59,608 nt of DNA from a virus. Below the pieces are notes generated by a model. It searched no databases. It saw only the letters and a program-made list of their open reading frames with translations, and was not told where the DNA came from. The position numbers and the translations under genes are program-made. The stretch spans positions 1-59,608 of IMG/VR virus record IMGVR_UViG_3300043602_000092. One strand, written 5' to 3'. Positions 1 through 6,588 of this stretch are shown here, in pieces. Every line of letters begins with the position of its first letter. Positions within the stretch are counted from its first letter, which is position 1.

Positions 1-127
1 ATCTGGCCCTCCATCGACAACCGTCACATTGGTGACTTTCAATTCGACAACCTCGACGCCCTCCATGAGGCATTCGCCGCAGTTGATGCGCGGGGCGGTC
101 TTATCGACCACCGTGTTACTGATTGCG
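1..127. repeat. 127-bp terminal direct repeat, left copy
   Basis: The bases 1-127 are identical to 59482-59608. An exact overlap of 127 is a common largest k-mer in short-read assemblers, so this is most simply an assembly overlap showing a circular or circularly permuted molecule. A biological terminal repeat is less likely. Confidence 0.9.
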
Positions 128-168
128 CCGCAGCGCGGGCACTCAAGATCAAGAAGATAGATGATCAT
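1..168 (-). CDS. Zinc-ribbon microprotein, part before the contig join
   Basis: This is the 5' part (56 codons) of a 61-residue protein that continues across the circular join and ends at 59464. The ATG at 168-166 overlaps the upstream stop as ATGA. Two pairs, CPRC at residues 10-13 and CGEC at 30-33, form a likely four-cysteine zinc ribbon; the rest is short beta-rich sequence. No enzymatic motif is seen. It belongs to the leftward accessory operon and is translationally coupled to the gene at 165-509. Function is unknown; a protein or nucleic-acid binding adaptor is the general expectation for such ribbons. Confidence 0.75.
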   Translation of the reverse strand, partial: MIIYLLDLECPRCGAISNTVVDKTAPRINCGECLMEGVEVVELKVTNVTVVDGGPD

Positions 169-509
169 TCTGCGTGGCCTTTCGCTGGGCTGGTGAGGAG
201 GTCGAGCAATTCCTGCTGGCCCCGGATGTATTCGGACAGGGCCTCACCGCGCAGCGAGATTGAGAGCGGCACTGATGATTGCGCGGCCCAGAACCTCTGC
301 AGCACCCGCGCGCTGGGCAGGGATGTCACCACCGCGTCGGCCTTGGGCGGCCATCCGAGGAATGATGCGGTCGGGGAAGTGTACAGGAACAGGGTGAAGT
401 CCTGAGTGTGGAGGACGTACCCGAGCGGAGGATCGTTCATCGCGGCGCGTGCGGCCTCGATGTTCTTGTGGATGATCCGCGCATAATCGACGTGAGTAAG
501 TTGCGTCAT
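165..509 (-). CDS. Hypothetical protein, 114 aa
   Basis: This is a mixed alpha/beta protein with no recognised domain, signal peptide or membrane segment. It overlaps the next leftward gene (zinc ribbon) by ATGA and is itself coupled to the gene at 506-685 by a 4-base overlap, so the three form one translationally linked set. The tight packing and the neighbours' similar coding style support a real gene. I do not recognise the family. Confidence 0.7.
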   Translation of the reverse strand: MTQLTHVDYARIIHKNIEAARAAMNDPPLGYVLHTQDFTLFLYTSPTASFLGWPPKADAVVTSLPSARVLQRFWAAQSSVPLSISLRGEALSEYIRGQQELLDLLTSPAKGHAE

Positions 510-685
510 GGTGAAACCTGGTTCTTGCAGGCGGTGAGAATATCGCGCGCGGTCGCCAACTGATCGACAATGCGCGGCGGGTGGGGCATCCCCTCAAGGG
601 CCTCAACCATGATCCGCATCAGGACCAGATTGAGCGAGGATGATGCGAGGGTGATCAATTGTTCGTTCGTTAGATCGGGTGGCAT
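506..685 (-). CDS. Hypothetical protein, 59 aa
   Basis: This is a short, mostly helical protein without recognised motifs. The start at 685 is chosen because the recurrent ribosome site GGAGCAAG lies just before it. An in-frame ATG at 697 would place the start codon on top of that site. The stop overlaps the next gene by four bases. It is probably the first gene of a leftward sub-operon, since about 220 bases without a clear gene lie upstream. Confidence 0.6.
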   Translation of the reverse strand: MPPDLTNEQLITLASSSLNLVLMRIMVEALEGMPHPPRIVDQLATARDILTACKNQVSP

Positions 686-697
686 CGCTTGCTCCAT

Positions 698-905
698 TAA
701 GAAAAAAACGTCGGTCCTTGCGAGGTTTCACTGGTGCCTAACAGACATGCCGTGAGGGGAACCAGAACCTCGCCTTGTCGCGCCTTGGTCATCGAAGCCG
801 CTCCGATGGCCGCACGCTCGCCCGTTGACCGATACGGCTGCGGGGCAATACCATTCCCCTCAGGCAATCGTGCCGCGCACCTTTCGATGCGCGGCGTTGT
901 TGGAT
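698..905. other. Intergenic stretch upstream of 506-685
   Basis: No convincing gene was found. A leftward 31-codon frame starting at an ATG near 799 and ending at the T-rich tract near 700 is possible but has no clear ribosome site. The stretch holds the hairpin at 873-894 after the 906-1217 gene, and an A/T run at 702-711 on the leftward path. A promoter here is plausible, but no clear -35/-10 pair is visible. Confidence 0.4.
873..894 (-). terminator. Hairpin after the 906-1217 gene
   Basis: A perfect 7-bp stem (CCGCGCA / TGCGCGG) with an 8-base loop sits just past the stop of the leftward gene. There is no U-tract, so it may be a weak or factor-dependent terminator or an RNA stability element. 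Confidence 0.45.
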
Positions 906-1217
906 TTAGTTGATGGTGCCGCCATCGACTACGGTCAGCACCGGGGCCGCCGGGGCTTCGCGGCGAACCGGGGCCGCCTCATATTCTGCCGTCGAGAGGA
1001 ACCCCAGCATCGTCAGGATTTCGCTGCCGGTTTCCTGCACCGCGAACCCGCCGCCATCAGCGAAGGTGATCCGGGTGCCATCGCCTTCACGGCGGGGATT
1101 GAAGCAGCGGATGCGCGCGGGATTGACCGCGACCTTCACCAGCTTCGGGGCATCGCCTTCGTCCTCGCGATATGCGCGGGTGTCGATCTTGGTGAGGATG
1201 ATGAGATTGAGTGTCAT
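906..1217 (-). CDS. Hypothetical protein, 103 aa
   Basis: The N-terminal 75 residues are beta-rich, with a pattern (hydrophobic strands, then RITFADGGGFAVQE) that loosely recalls small FlbD-like or phage beta-barrel proteins; this is a weak impression only. The C-terminus is Ala/Pro-rich and ends in a short strand. An AAAGGAG ribosome site precedes the ATG. It is a leftward gene downstream of a hairpin/AGGGGTCAG leader. No function is assigned. Confidence 0.65.
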   Translation of the reverse strand: MTLNLIILTKIDTRAYREDEGDAPKLVKVAVNPARIRCFNPRREGDGTRITFADGGGFAVQETGSEILTMLGFLSTAEYEAAPVRREAPAAPVLTVVDGGTIN

Positions 1218-1263
1218 AGCGTGGCTCCTTTCGAGAGCGTTGTGGATTGGCGTCTTGCCTTTC

Positions 1264-1294
1264 CTGACCCCTCAACCCCGCACTTGAGGCGGGG
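1264..1294 (-). promoter_or_regulatory. Leader hairpin plus AGGGGTCAG, copy 1
   Basis: Read leftward, a CCCCGC/GCGGGG stem (76-81 with 89-94 of this hundred) is followed by the nonamer AGGGGTCAG (complement of 1264-1272). In this copy an alternative CCTCAA/TTGAGG stem overlaps the first one, so two exclusive folds are possible. It lies about 50 bases before the start at 1217. It is one of five similar leaders. Confidence 0.5.
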
Positions 1295-1318
1295 CAAAGG
1301 CGGCGATGGGATCAGGCG

Positions 1319-2149
1319 TTATCCGTTCATCGAATAGTCGTGGTCGAGCGGATCGTTTTCTTCGTGATTGTATTCGCGCGCGGCGTGGGCCTGCGCTGCG
1401 CGGTTGCGGCGATCCCATCGCGCGAACGCCGGGGTTTCCATGATGGCGCGGGCCGCGTGCTTCGCGCGCTCATCGCGGATGGTGCCCGCGCGATCCGCCT
1501 CGACTTCCATCGCCTGCATCTCGCGCTCGCCATCGGCAATCTGGCCCCAAGGCAGTCCGAAGTTCTCCGCGCAATCGGGGCCATAGCCGACCGTGCGCGA
1601 TGCCGGATGCGTGAGGTTCTTATTGCAGAAGCAGCAAGACTTGGTGATCTGGCCGTGCTGCGCCGCGACCGCTGCCGGATCGGCGGCAAAGGCGCGCAAC
1701 TTGTCACCGAGTGCCGGATCAGTATCGCGGGCAGGCTCGAATGTGCCCGCCTTGGTGATGCGGCCCAGCCACTTGCGGCGGCCATACTGGTCGCGTTCTG
1801 AGGACGAGGTGATGGTGAGCGATCCCGGCTCGCGAGCGCGATCCCCTGCAACATTGATCCGATAGTCGGTGAATACGATGGCGGGCAAGCGCCTGCCCGT
1901 GCGATTGGCGGTGGCCGCATCGAACAAGGCATTGATCCGGGTGAGGTCGCCAATCGCCTGAGGGGCGGCGGCGGGGCGTTCTGCGATTTCATAAAGGAAG
2001 TCGCCGCGAACTTGCGTCATCAATGCGCCGAGCGTCACTTGCTTCTGCGCTCCCGCGCGGGTCGTGACGGTGACGGTTGATCCGGGTTCCTGCTGGGCGG
2101 GGCATCGGATGGCCCATAGCGGGCCGAGCTTGGCGTAGGTGTTGGTCAT
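1319..2149 (-). CDS. DUF6011-type zinc-finger protein, 276 aa
   Basis: A central cysteine cluster reads CCFCNKNLTHPASRTVGYGP followed by a further Cys, the pattern of the DUF6011 zinc knuckle common in phage accessory proteins. The N-terminal part is beta-rich and the C-terminal 80 residues are charged and helical with many Ala, Glu and Arg. The start at 2149 is preferred over longer in-frame starts because GAGCAAG lies directly upstream and the extra sequence overlaps the leader hairpin. Operator site A and leader copy 2 lie upstream. Function is unknown; nucleic-acid binding is an inference. Confidence 0.75.
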   Translation of the reverse strand: MTNTYAKLGPLWAIRCPAQQEPGSTVTVTTRAGAQKQVTLGALMTQVRGDFLYEIAERPAAAPQAIGDLTRINALFDAATANRTGRRLPAIVFTDYRINVAGDRAREPGSLTITSSSERDQYGRRKWLGRITKAGTFEPARDTDPALGDKLRAFAADPAAVAAQHGQITKSCCFCNKNLTHPASRTVGYGPDCAENFGLPWGQIADGEREMQAMEVEADRAGTIRDERAKHAARAIMETPAFARWDRRNRAAQAHAAREYNHEENDPLDHDYSMNG

Positions 2150-2188
2150 GGCTTGCTCGTTAATGTAGCGAAGCGGCGGTTGCCGGTT

Positions 2189-2220
2189 CTGACCCCTTGG
2201 CCCCGCGCGGTGGCGGGGCT
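2189..2220 (-). promoter_or_regulatory. Leader hairpin plus AGGGGTCAG, copy 2
   Basis: A CCCCGC/GCGGGG stem at 2201-2218 precedes, in the leftward sense, the nonamer at 2189-2197. It sits about 40 bases upstream of the 2149 start, between operator site A and the gene. Confidence 0.5.
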
Positions 2221-2262
2221 GGGTTCGTCGCTGGATTGAATGTGGGCCAAGCCAGTGGAAAA

Positions 2263-2279
2263 GGCAAGGCCACCTTATC
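2263..2279 (-). promoter_or_regulatory. Operator-like palindrome, site A
   Basis: Leftward it reads GATAAGGTGGCCTTGCC, with the dyad AAGG-TGG-CCTT. It lies between the stop of the 2281-2913 gene and the DUF6011 gene start. CTTGCC could double as a -35 element, but the matching -10 is weak. Confidence 0.55.
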
Positions 2280-2280
2280 A

Positions 2281-2913
2281 TTATTTTTCGTAGTTCTTTT
2301 CGGCCCTGATCCACTCTGCAATCTTCTGGACCCGTGCCCATTGATCGGCCTTGCTCCAATCGAACCCGGAAAGAACGAGGCTCGCCACGCCACCATCGGT
2401 GATCCCTGCAATCTCTTGCAGCATCGCGAACGCCGCGTCCTCGTCACCGAGTTGCGATGCGCGACCGACATCGTCCATCTTGATGTTCGCCGTGCCCTTG
2501 GCCTGAGGCGGCATCGCATAGGCCACGCCCCACTCAATCGTGATTGCATCGGGATGCACCAGCAGTTCGCCGTCTTGCCTGATCACCCCGGCGTCGAGTG
2601 CCGGTTTGAAGCGGGCCTTGTCGGTCTGCCAATAAAGGATTGCGCCGTCCGCCGCAGCGAGTGCCGCGAGAACATCGGAATAGTCGATCTGGGTGCAGAA
2701 GCCCCACCCGAGACTGATCAGGCCGTTGCTCATCGGCTCGATTAAGAGCAGTTCCTCAGCGGTTTCCGGGTCACGCTGCGACACGAAATAGAGCGCAATT
2801 TTTTGCAACTCACCAGGTTTCACGGCCACGTTATCAAACCCGTTCCACTTTGATCCGTGGGCGAACCCATCGAATGCTGGGCTATCGTCGAAAGTAAATT
2901 TACAGGGTGTCAT
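2281..2913 (-). CDS. Hypothetical protein, 210 aa
   Basis: This is an acidic soluble protein with alternating strands and helices and no motif I recognise. The start at 2913 overlaps the upstream stop as ATGA, so it is coupled to the 2910-3350 gene. Operator site A begins right after its stop, suggesting a unit boundary. It could belong to the same accessory function as its coupled partner. Confidence 0.7.
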   Translation of the reverse strand: MTPCKFTFDDSPAFDGFAHGSKWNGFDNVAVKPGELQKIALYFVSQRDPETAEELLLIEPMSNGLISLGWGFCTQIDYSDVLAALAAADGAILYWQTDKARFKPALDAGVIRQDGELLVHPDAITIEWGVAYAMPPQAKGTANIKMDDVGRASQLGDEDAAFAMLQEIAGITDGGVASLVLSGFDWSKADQWARVQKIAEWIRAEKNYEK

Positions 2914-3350
2914 TGCGCGTCCTTTCTGGAGAGAATGAAGTCGCGGGCCTCGTCCTTGGAATAAGCAACCTTGAGGCGGCGGTCGCCTTGCATGATATGG
3001 AACATGCGACCGCATCGCGGCTCGCTATCATCGGTCAGGATCGAGAGGCCCTGCTTCGCGCAGATGCTTTCAAACGTGGCCGCGTCGGTGACGTATTGCA
3101 GAACCTCAGACCAGTCGTCGGTTTCGAGCGGATCATCGTCGCCCTCCTGAAGATCGGACGGGATAACGGTGAACCGCGATCCGGTGGGATGCTCGCGCTG
3201 CGCCTGATCGAGATAGTCGATCATGATCTGGAACGCGGGGCTGGAATAAGAGGGGCAGGCATCGTTGTGCCATGAGGTGTCCGCGAAGCCCTCAGGCAGC
3301 GCGGGCATATCGGCGGCGGGAAAGTCTGGAAACTCCGTGGCGTAGGTCAT
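2910..3350 (-). CDS. Hypothetical protein, 146 aa
   Basis: This is an acidic protein with a Pro-rich start, a central segment rich in Asp and Glu (residues about 65-80), and a C-terminal basic helix. The start at 3350 follows GGAGCAAG, the recurrent ribosome site of this genome. It is coupled to the next gene through ATGA. I do not recognise the family. Confidence 0.7.
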   Translation of the reverse strand: MTYATEFPDFPAADMPALPEGFADTSWHNDACPSYSSPAFQIMIDYLDQAQREHPTGSRFTVIPSDLQEGDDDPLETDDWSEVLQYVTDAATFESICAKQGLSILTDDSEPRCGRMFHIMQGDRRLKVAYSKDEARDFILSRKDAQ

Positions 3351-3376
3351 CGGTCTTGCTCCGAAGCGGGATGCTT

Positions 3377-3406
3377 CTGACCCCTCAACCCCGCGCGATG
3401 GCGGGG
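3377..3406 (-). promoter_or_regulatory. Leader hairpin plus AGGGGTCAG, copy 3
   Basis: A CCCCGC/GCGGGG stem at 3389-3406 is followed leftward by AGGGGTCAG (3377-3385) and then a small CCCGCTTCGG turn before the 3350 start. Confidence 0.5.
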
Positions 3407-3429
3407 CGATAAGGGGATCGTGCGCGGGA

Positions 3430-3744
3430 TCAGGGTCGGCGCTCATAGAACGTCGCGTGGTAGGTGCCGCCGTGCAGTTTGAAATCTCGCACCGGCCTGA
3501 AACCGAAGCCCTCATAGTAAGGCTTCAACTTTTCAATCGAGGTGCCGAGCGCGAGCGTCACGCCATACTCGTCGGCAAGGGTGCAAAGGTCTTGCAAGGC
3601 GATTGCGCCGTTGCCCTTTGCCCCGCGATTGCGGAGGCCCATGATGCTCCAAGGGCCGCGAGCGTTTGCGGTGATTGAGTATGTGACACCGAGTTGCGTG
3701 CGATGCTCGTCGGCAAGTTCATCAAAGGCGGTCTTGGCGGTCAT
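3430..3744 (-). CDS. GNAT-like small protein, 104 aa
   Basis: The C-terminal half has the look of a GNAT acetyltransferase tail: a helix (LCTLADEYGVTLALGT), then LKPYYEGFGF, matching the usual Y-x-x-x-GF turn before the last strand. The N-terminal part is shorter than a full GNAT domain (about 140 aa), and the acetyl-CoA pyrophosphate loop is not obvious. Either a compact divergent acetyltransferase or a non-catalytic relative is possible. It sits in the same leftward block as the amidoligase and GGCT genes. Confidence 0.55.
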   Translation of the reverse strand: MTAKTAFDELADEHRTQLGVTYSITANARGPWSIMGLRNRGAKGNGAIALQDLCTLADEYGVTLALGTSIEKLKPYYEGFGFRPVRDFKLHGGTYHATFYERRP

Positions 3745-3771
3745 TGCTATTTCTCCCGCAGCGGGATGCTG

Positions 3772-3800
3772 CTGACCCCTTGGCCCCGCGACCGGCGGGG
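3772..3800 (-). promoter_or_regulatory. Leader hairpin plus AGGGGTCAG, copy 4
   Basis: A CCCCGC/GCGGGG stem at 3784-3800 is followed leftward by AGGGGTCAG (3772-3780) and a second small stem (CCCGC/GCGGG) before the 3744 start. Confidence 0.5.
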
Positions 3801-3811
3801 CGGGGCGGGGA

Positions 3812-3979
3812 TCAGGCGGCGGCCTTTGGCCTTGGTGGATGGCGGGGCAATTTTCCCTCGCCGTCGCAGTAGGTGCATTGTGCGCCTTGCCTGCGATCCT
3901 TTTCCGTGAAGGCGGCACCGCCGTCGCATCGCGGGCACTGGAACCAAGTGCGGTCGTGGATTGTCTGGGCGGTGATCAT
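3812..3979 (-). CDS. Zinc-finger microprotein, 55 aa
   Basis: Two pairs, CPRC at residues 15-18 and CTYC at 35-38, are each followed by DG, resembling one DnaJ-type zinc-finger repeat. The tail is basic and Pro-rich. The ATG overlaps the upstream stop as ATGA, so it is coupled to the 44-aa zinc-finger gene. No enzymatic domain is present. A binding role is inferred only from the cysteines. Confidence 0.65.
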   Translation of the reverse strand: MITAQTIHDRTWFQCPRCDGGAAFTEKDRRQGAQCTYCDGEGKLPRHPPRPKAAA

Positions 3980-4110
3980 TTCCGGCGGGCCTCATATTCC
4001 GCCATCAATTCGTCAAGGCTCTTTTCCATCGCGGCCTTGATGCAGGCGTGGGCCTGAAATTTCGCCTCAGTGGCGAAAGTCTTTTTGCATTGGGCGCATC
4101 GGCATTTCAT
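3976..4110 (-). CDS. C2H2/C2HC-like microprotein, 44 aa
   Basis: CAQC (residues 5-8) and a later HAC form a short Cys/His finger resembling a C2H2 motif, followed by a charged helix. A GGAG site lies upstream. It is the first gene after operator site B and is coupled to the following zinc-finger gene through ATGA. Confidence 0.6.
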   Translation of the reverse strand: MKCRCAQCKKTFATEAKFQAHACIKAAMEKSLDELMAEYEARRK

Positions 4111-4168
4111 CTGGCTTCTCCTTGGGGCGGGATGCCCCGGCGGCGGCGGCCCCAAGGGCCTTGCTGCA

Positions 4169-4216
4169 TGGACCATATGTGGCCCACCCTGCTCGAAATG
4201 GCAAGGGCACCTTATC
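4169..4216 (-). promoter_or_regulatory. Operator/promoter-like element, site B
   Basis: The palindrome AAGG-TGC-CCTT (4200-4216, leftward GATAAGGTGCCCTTGCC) lies exactly 20 bases from a near-palindrome TGGACCATATGTGGCCCA (4169-4186). The same pair with the same spacing occurs at site C (6510-6557). It heads the 4110 zinc-finger unit. Confidence 0.6.
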
Positions 4217-4323
4217 ATTATTTCAGGAAAAAAGTGCTGGCAACCCGATACCTGGGTGGGGCCGAAGCGGCCACTTTTCTGGTGGGCACTGGTGCGGAAT
4301 TTCAGGGAGGGAGGTAGAGCGGA

Positions 4324-4339
4324 GGCCGCCGGGGCGGCC
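4324..4339 (-). terminator. GC hairpin after the GGCT gene
   Basis: A 6-bp GGCCGC/GCGGCC stem with a CGGG loop lies just past the leftward stop at 4346. It has no U-tract and is probably a weak terminator or stability hairpin. Confidence 0.4.
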
Positions 4340-4345
4340 CCTCAC

Positions 4346-5035
4346 TCAGTCGCCATATACGGCCATTGCGCGGCCCCATAGGCCAAGGTCAAGGTTCCCC
4401 TGAGGCTCCGGGGCGGCCTTGGGGCGGCCTTTCCCGGCGGGGCGGGCCTTGGCGGCGGCCCGCGCGGCCTTGGCCTGATCCGCCTTTGATGGCGGCGGGG
4501 CGGCGGCCTTGGCGGCCTTGGCCTTGGCAATCTCGCTGGGCCGCGATGCCAACTCCGGTCGGCCCTTTCGCGCGTGCCGTTGTCTCTCGATATGCGAGGG
4601 CGCTTTTTTATCATGCGATGCTTCGACCGCCTGATCGAGCGGGCCGCGCGGCAGTTTGAAGTCGCGATAACCTTCTTGAATTGATCGCAGATAGAACTTG
4701 CTGGGCGGCATGATCCCGGTCGAGTTCATGACGTAGACCAGAAGCGCATCGTGCATCTCGCCTTCAAAATCATAAGGCTCAATCGGAATGTAGACCTTGC
4801 GATACATCTGGCTTTCGACGCCCTCATATCGGTCGAGGACTTGCTCGCAGGCATCGGTGAGTTTCCAGACCGCGCCTTGCACCTTGTCTCCCGGCGATTG
4901 AACGATGTCGGCCACTCCCCTGAAAACCAGAAGCCAATCATCGAGAACGATTGATCCGATGGCGGTGGCGGCGGGGCATCGGTGCCGCATCTGCTCTTTG
5001 TTCAGGTTCGATCCGTAGGCAAAATAAAGTGTCAC
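4346..5035 (-). CDS. Gamma-glutamylcyclotransferase (GGCT/AIG2-like), 229 aa
   Basis: The N-terminal 135 residues match the GGCT fold: FAYGSNL at 5-11, a central LDRYEGV (68-74) holding the candidate catalytic Glu71, and later FYLRSI-type closing strands. Members cleave gamma-glutamyl amides, releasing 5-oxoproline. The remaining 90 residues are a low-complexity Ala/Lys/Pro tail. Translation starts at GTG (5035) behind GGAGCAAG. Its neighbours are an XRE regulator and the amidoligase at 5374-6450. An amide-forming and a gamma-glutamyl-cleaving enzyme together suggest a peptide or protein modification pathway; that link is inference. Confidence 0.85.
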   Translation of the reverse strand: MTLYFAYGSNLNKEQMRHRCPAATAIGSIVLDDWLLVFRGVADIVQSPGDKVQGAVWKLTDACEQVLDRYEGVESQMYRKVYIPIEPYDFEGEMHDALLVYVMNSTGIMPPSKFYLRSIQEGYRDFKLPRGPLDQAVEASHDKKAPSHIERQRHARKGRPELASRPSEIAKAKAAKAAAPPPSKADQAKAARAAAKARPAGKGRPKAAPEPQGNLDLGLWGRAMAVYGD

Positions 5036-5057
5036 TTGCTTGCTCCGTTGTTAAGTT

Positions 5058-5096
5058 CTGACCCCTCGACCCCGGTGGGTCTTTCGACCGCCGGGG
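5058..5096 (-). promoter_or_regulatory. Leader hairpin plus AGGGGTCAG, copy 5
   Basis: An extended stem (CCCCGG/CCGGGG with inner GGTC/GACC around a TTTC loop, 5070-5096) is followed leftward by AGGGGTCAG (5058-5066), about 25 bases before the GGCT start. Confidence 0.5.
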
Positions 5097-5111
5097 CAAA
5101 GGGCCTTTCGA

Positions 5112-5324
5112 TCAGGCTTCGACTTTCATCCCCATTGCGAGGGCCGCCATCGCGAGCTTGATGTATCGCGGGGTGGTGGGCGGATCGCGCTCCCAATCGC
5201 CAAGGGCAGTGCGCGAGCATCCCAATGCTTCGGAAGCATCGCGCTGATTGAGGCCCATCGCCTCTCGCCAAGAGGCGATGGAATTATCTGGGGCCGCCGG
5301 TTCTTTGATGGTCTTGGAACTCAT
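5112..5324 (-). CDS. XRE-type HTH regulator, 70 aa
   Basis: A single helix-turn-helix fills the protein: WREAMGLNQRDASEALGCSR then TALGDWERD, the usual helices 2-3 of the Cro/CI family. No dimerisation or peptidase domain is attached. The ATG follows AAGGAGA. It lies between amidoligase and GGCT in one leftward run and may control that pair or the AAGG-N3-CCTT sites, which is unproven. Confidence 0.85.
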   Translation of the reverse strand: MSSKTIKEPAAPDNSIASWREAMGLNQRDASEALGCSRTALGDWERDPPTTPRYIKLAMAALAMGMKVEA

Positions 5325-5347
5325 AGCAATTCTCCTTCGTGGGTGGT

Positions 5348-5367
5348 GGCGGGGCCGAAGCCCCGCC
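5348..5367 (-). promoter_or_regulatory. Perfect UUCG-type hairpin before the XRE gene
   Basis: GGCGGGGC and GCCCCGCC form a perfect 8-bp stem closed by TTCG in the leftward sense. It sits between the amidoligase stop and the XRE start. With no U-tract following, an RNA-processing or translation-control role is as likely as termination. Confidence 0.5.
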
Positions 5368-5373
5368 GGTTGA

Positions 5374-6450
5374 TCAGGCGGCCCATGCGATGGGGCCGCC
5401 CAAGTTCGCGGTGCGCTGGGTGACGTATTCCCTGACCGATCCCGAAAGGGCGAGCAGGGTGCAGAAGCCATCCACCGAAACGTCGTGGCTGGATGCGATG
5501 GTCGGGGCGGCGGTTGCTACCGCGTTCACCGAGTAGCGTGTCTCGCGACCGATCCGGGTGGTGACAATCGGCAGGCCCGTTGATGCCGCGATCTGCGCGA
5601 TTGAAACCGAGGGCCATTGCGTGGCTTCTACAATCTCAGTGCGGCTCGCGCCTTGGGGCCGCATGATCATCTCTACAATCGTATGGCGCTTGCTGCCCCG
5701 GCGTGCGGTATTGCGGAAAGTGCCCGCCGATGCCTGCGTCGCGGTTTCAAAGGTGATCGCGTCGTTCTTGGCGGCCTCAACGATGGCCCAGCAGATACGA
5801 ACCCAATTCTCAGACTTGGTCGCATCGACCGTTCCCGAATGCTGCCGAAATTCAATCGTCTTGTGGCGATTGAAGGCGGTGACATTCACCTTGTGGTATC
5901 GCGGTTCTCCCGCGCGGCTCGCGCGCTGGATCGTATAGGCCAGATCAGAAATGCTGGCGGCCTGATTGATCGCGGCGGGAGAGGCGGCCAAGAGCGACCG
6001 GGTGAAAGTATTGGTCGAGTTGCGGCGGCTCATCGGCATGATGCCGTCGATCACCTTCTCGTAGGTCTGATAAAGGCGCACCGCCTTTTTGAAAAACCCA
6101 AGGCCCATCCCTGCGACACCTACATGGACGTGCATTCCCGCGTCCTTGTTAACGGTGCATCCGAAATCGGTGAGGGCTTCGCAAACGGCCCGCATCTCCT
6201 TGATGCCTTCCTCGCCCTGAAGCGGCGGGAGGGCGCGCGATACGACCTCAACTCCGTGGGTGTAGTCGCCAAGGGAACCATCTGGTACGATTTTCCAGTG
6301 GGGCGTGGCGTTGTGGCCGTAGTTCTCGACCTTGCAAGACTGCCCGAAAGCAGAAAGGCGGGCCGAGATGGCGGCGGCCAATTGTTCGCGGGTTGATCCG
6401 CGCGGAATGAAGCATTCAAACTCCGTTCCGAAAGTAAGTCCGTAGGGCAT
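5374..6450 (-). CDS. Amidoligase (GS-like fold) with C-terminal DUF3489-like HTH, 358 aa
   Basis: The first 230 residues match the putative amidoligase family: GTEFECF at 8-14 with metal-type Glu10 and Glu12, then VPDGSL, GVEVVSR, and AGMHVHVGV, a strand rich in metal-binding His. Such enzymes are predicted to join carboxyl and amino groups using ATP. Residues about 260-320 resemble the DUF3489 winged-helix-like unit (RGSKRHTIVEMI, then EATQW). The start at 6450 follows GGAGCAAG. It heads the leftward operon behind site C, with GGCT two genes downstream. The substrate is unknown. Confidence 0.85.
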   Translation of the reverse strand: MPYGLTFGTEFECFIPRGSTREQLAAAISARLSAFGQSCKVENYGHNATPHWKIVPDGSLGDYTHGVEVVSRALPPLQGEEGIKEMRAVCEALTDFGCTVNKDAGMHVHVGVAGMGLGFFKKAVRLYQTYEKVIDGIMPMSRRNSTNTFTRSLLAASPAAINQAASISDLAYTIQRASRAGEPRYHKVNVTAFNRHKTIEFRQHSGTVDATKSENWVRICWAIVEAAKNDAITFETATQASAGTFRNTARRGSKRHTIVEMIMRPQGASRTEIVEATQWPSVSIAQIAASTGLPIVTTRIGRETRYSVNAVATAAPTIASSHDVSVDGFCTLLALSGSVREYVTQRTANLGGPIAWAA

Positions 6451-6509
6451 GGCTTGCTCCTCAGGGCGGGATTGCCCCGGCGGGTTGCCTGTATTGGCCG
6501 CCCCGTCGA

Positions 6510-6557
6510 TGGACCATATGTGGCCCATCCTGCTGGGAAAGGCAAGGCCGCCTTATC
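6510..6557 (-). promoter_or_regulatory. Operator/promoter-like element, site C
   Basis: Leftward GATAAGGCGGCCTTGCC (6541-6557, dyad AAGG-CGG-CCTT) lies 20 bases from TGGACCATATGTGGCCCA (6510-6527), as at site B. It stands between the divergent amidoligase unit and the late operon and could serve both. Confidence 0.6.
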
Positions 6558-6588
6558 ATTTTTCTCGAATAAAAGTCGGAGGTGAATA

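Larger units (their letters stand above)
4111..4345. other. Control region between GGCT and zinc-finger genes
   Basis: This 235-bp stretch has no gene. It contains operator site B with an adjacent CATATG-centred dyad (4169-4186), a 25-bp AT-rich segment beside it, and a GC hairpin (4324-4339) after the GGCT gene. Confidence 0.5.

Noticed and set aside
1-127. True direct terminal repeat of the phage
   Set aside because: The length equals a common assembler k-mer and a gene is interrupted exactly there, so an assembly overlap is simpler.
1319-2359. Longer start for the DUF6011-type protein
   Set aside because: The extra N-terminus overlaps the leader hairpin and operator; GAGCAAG supports the 2149 start.
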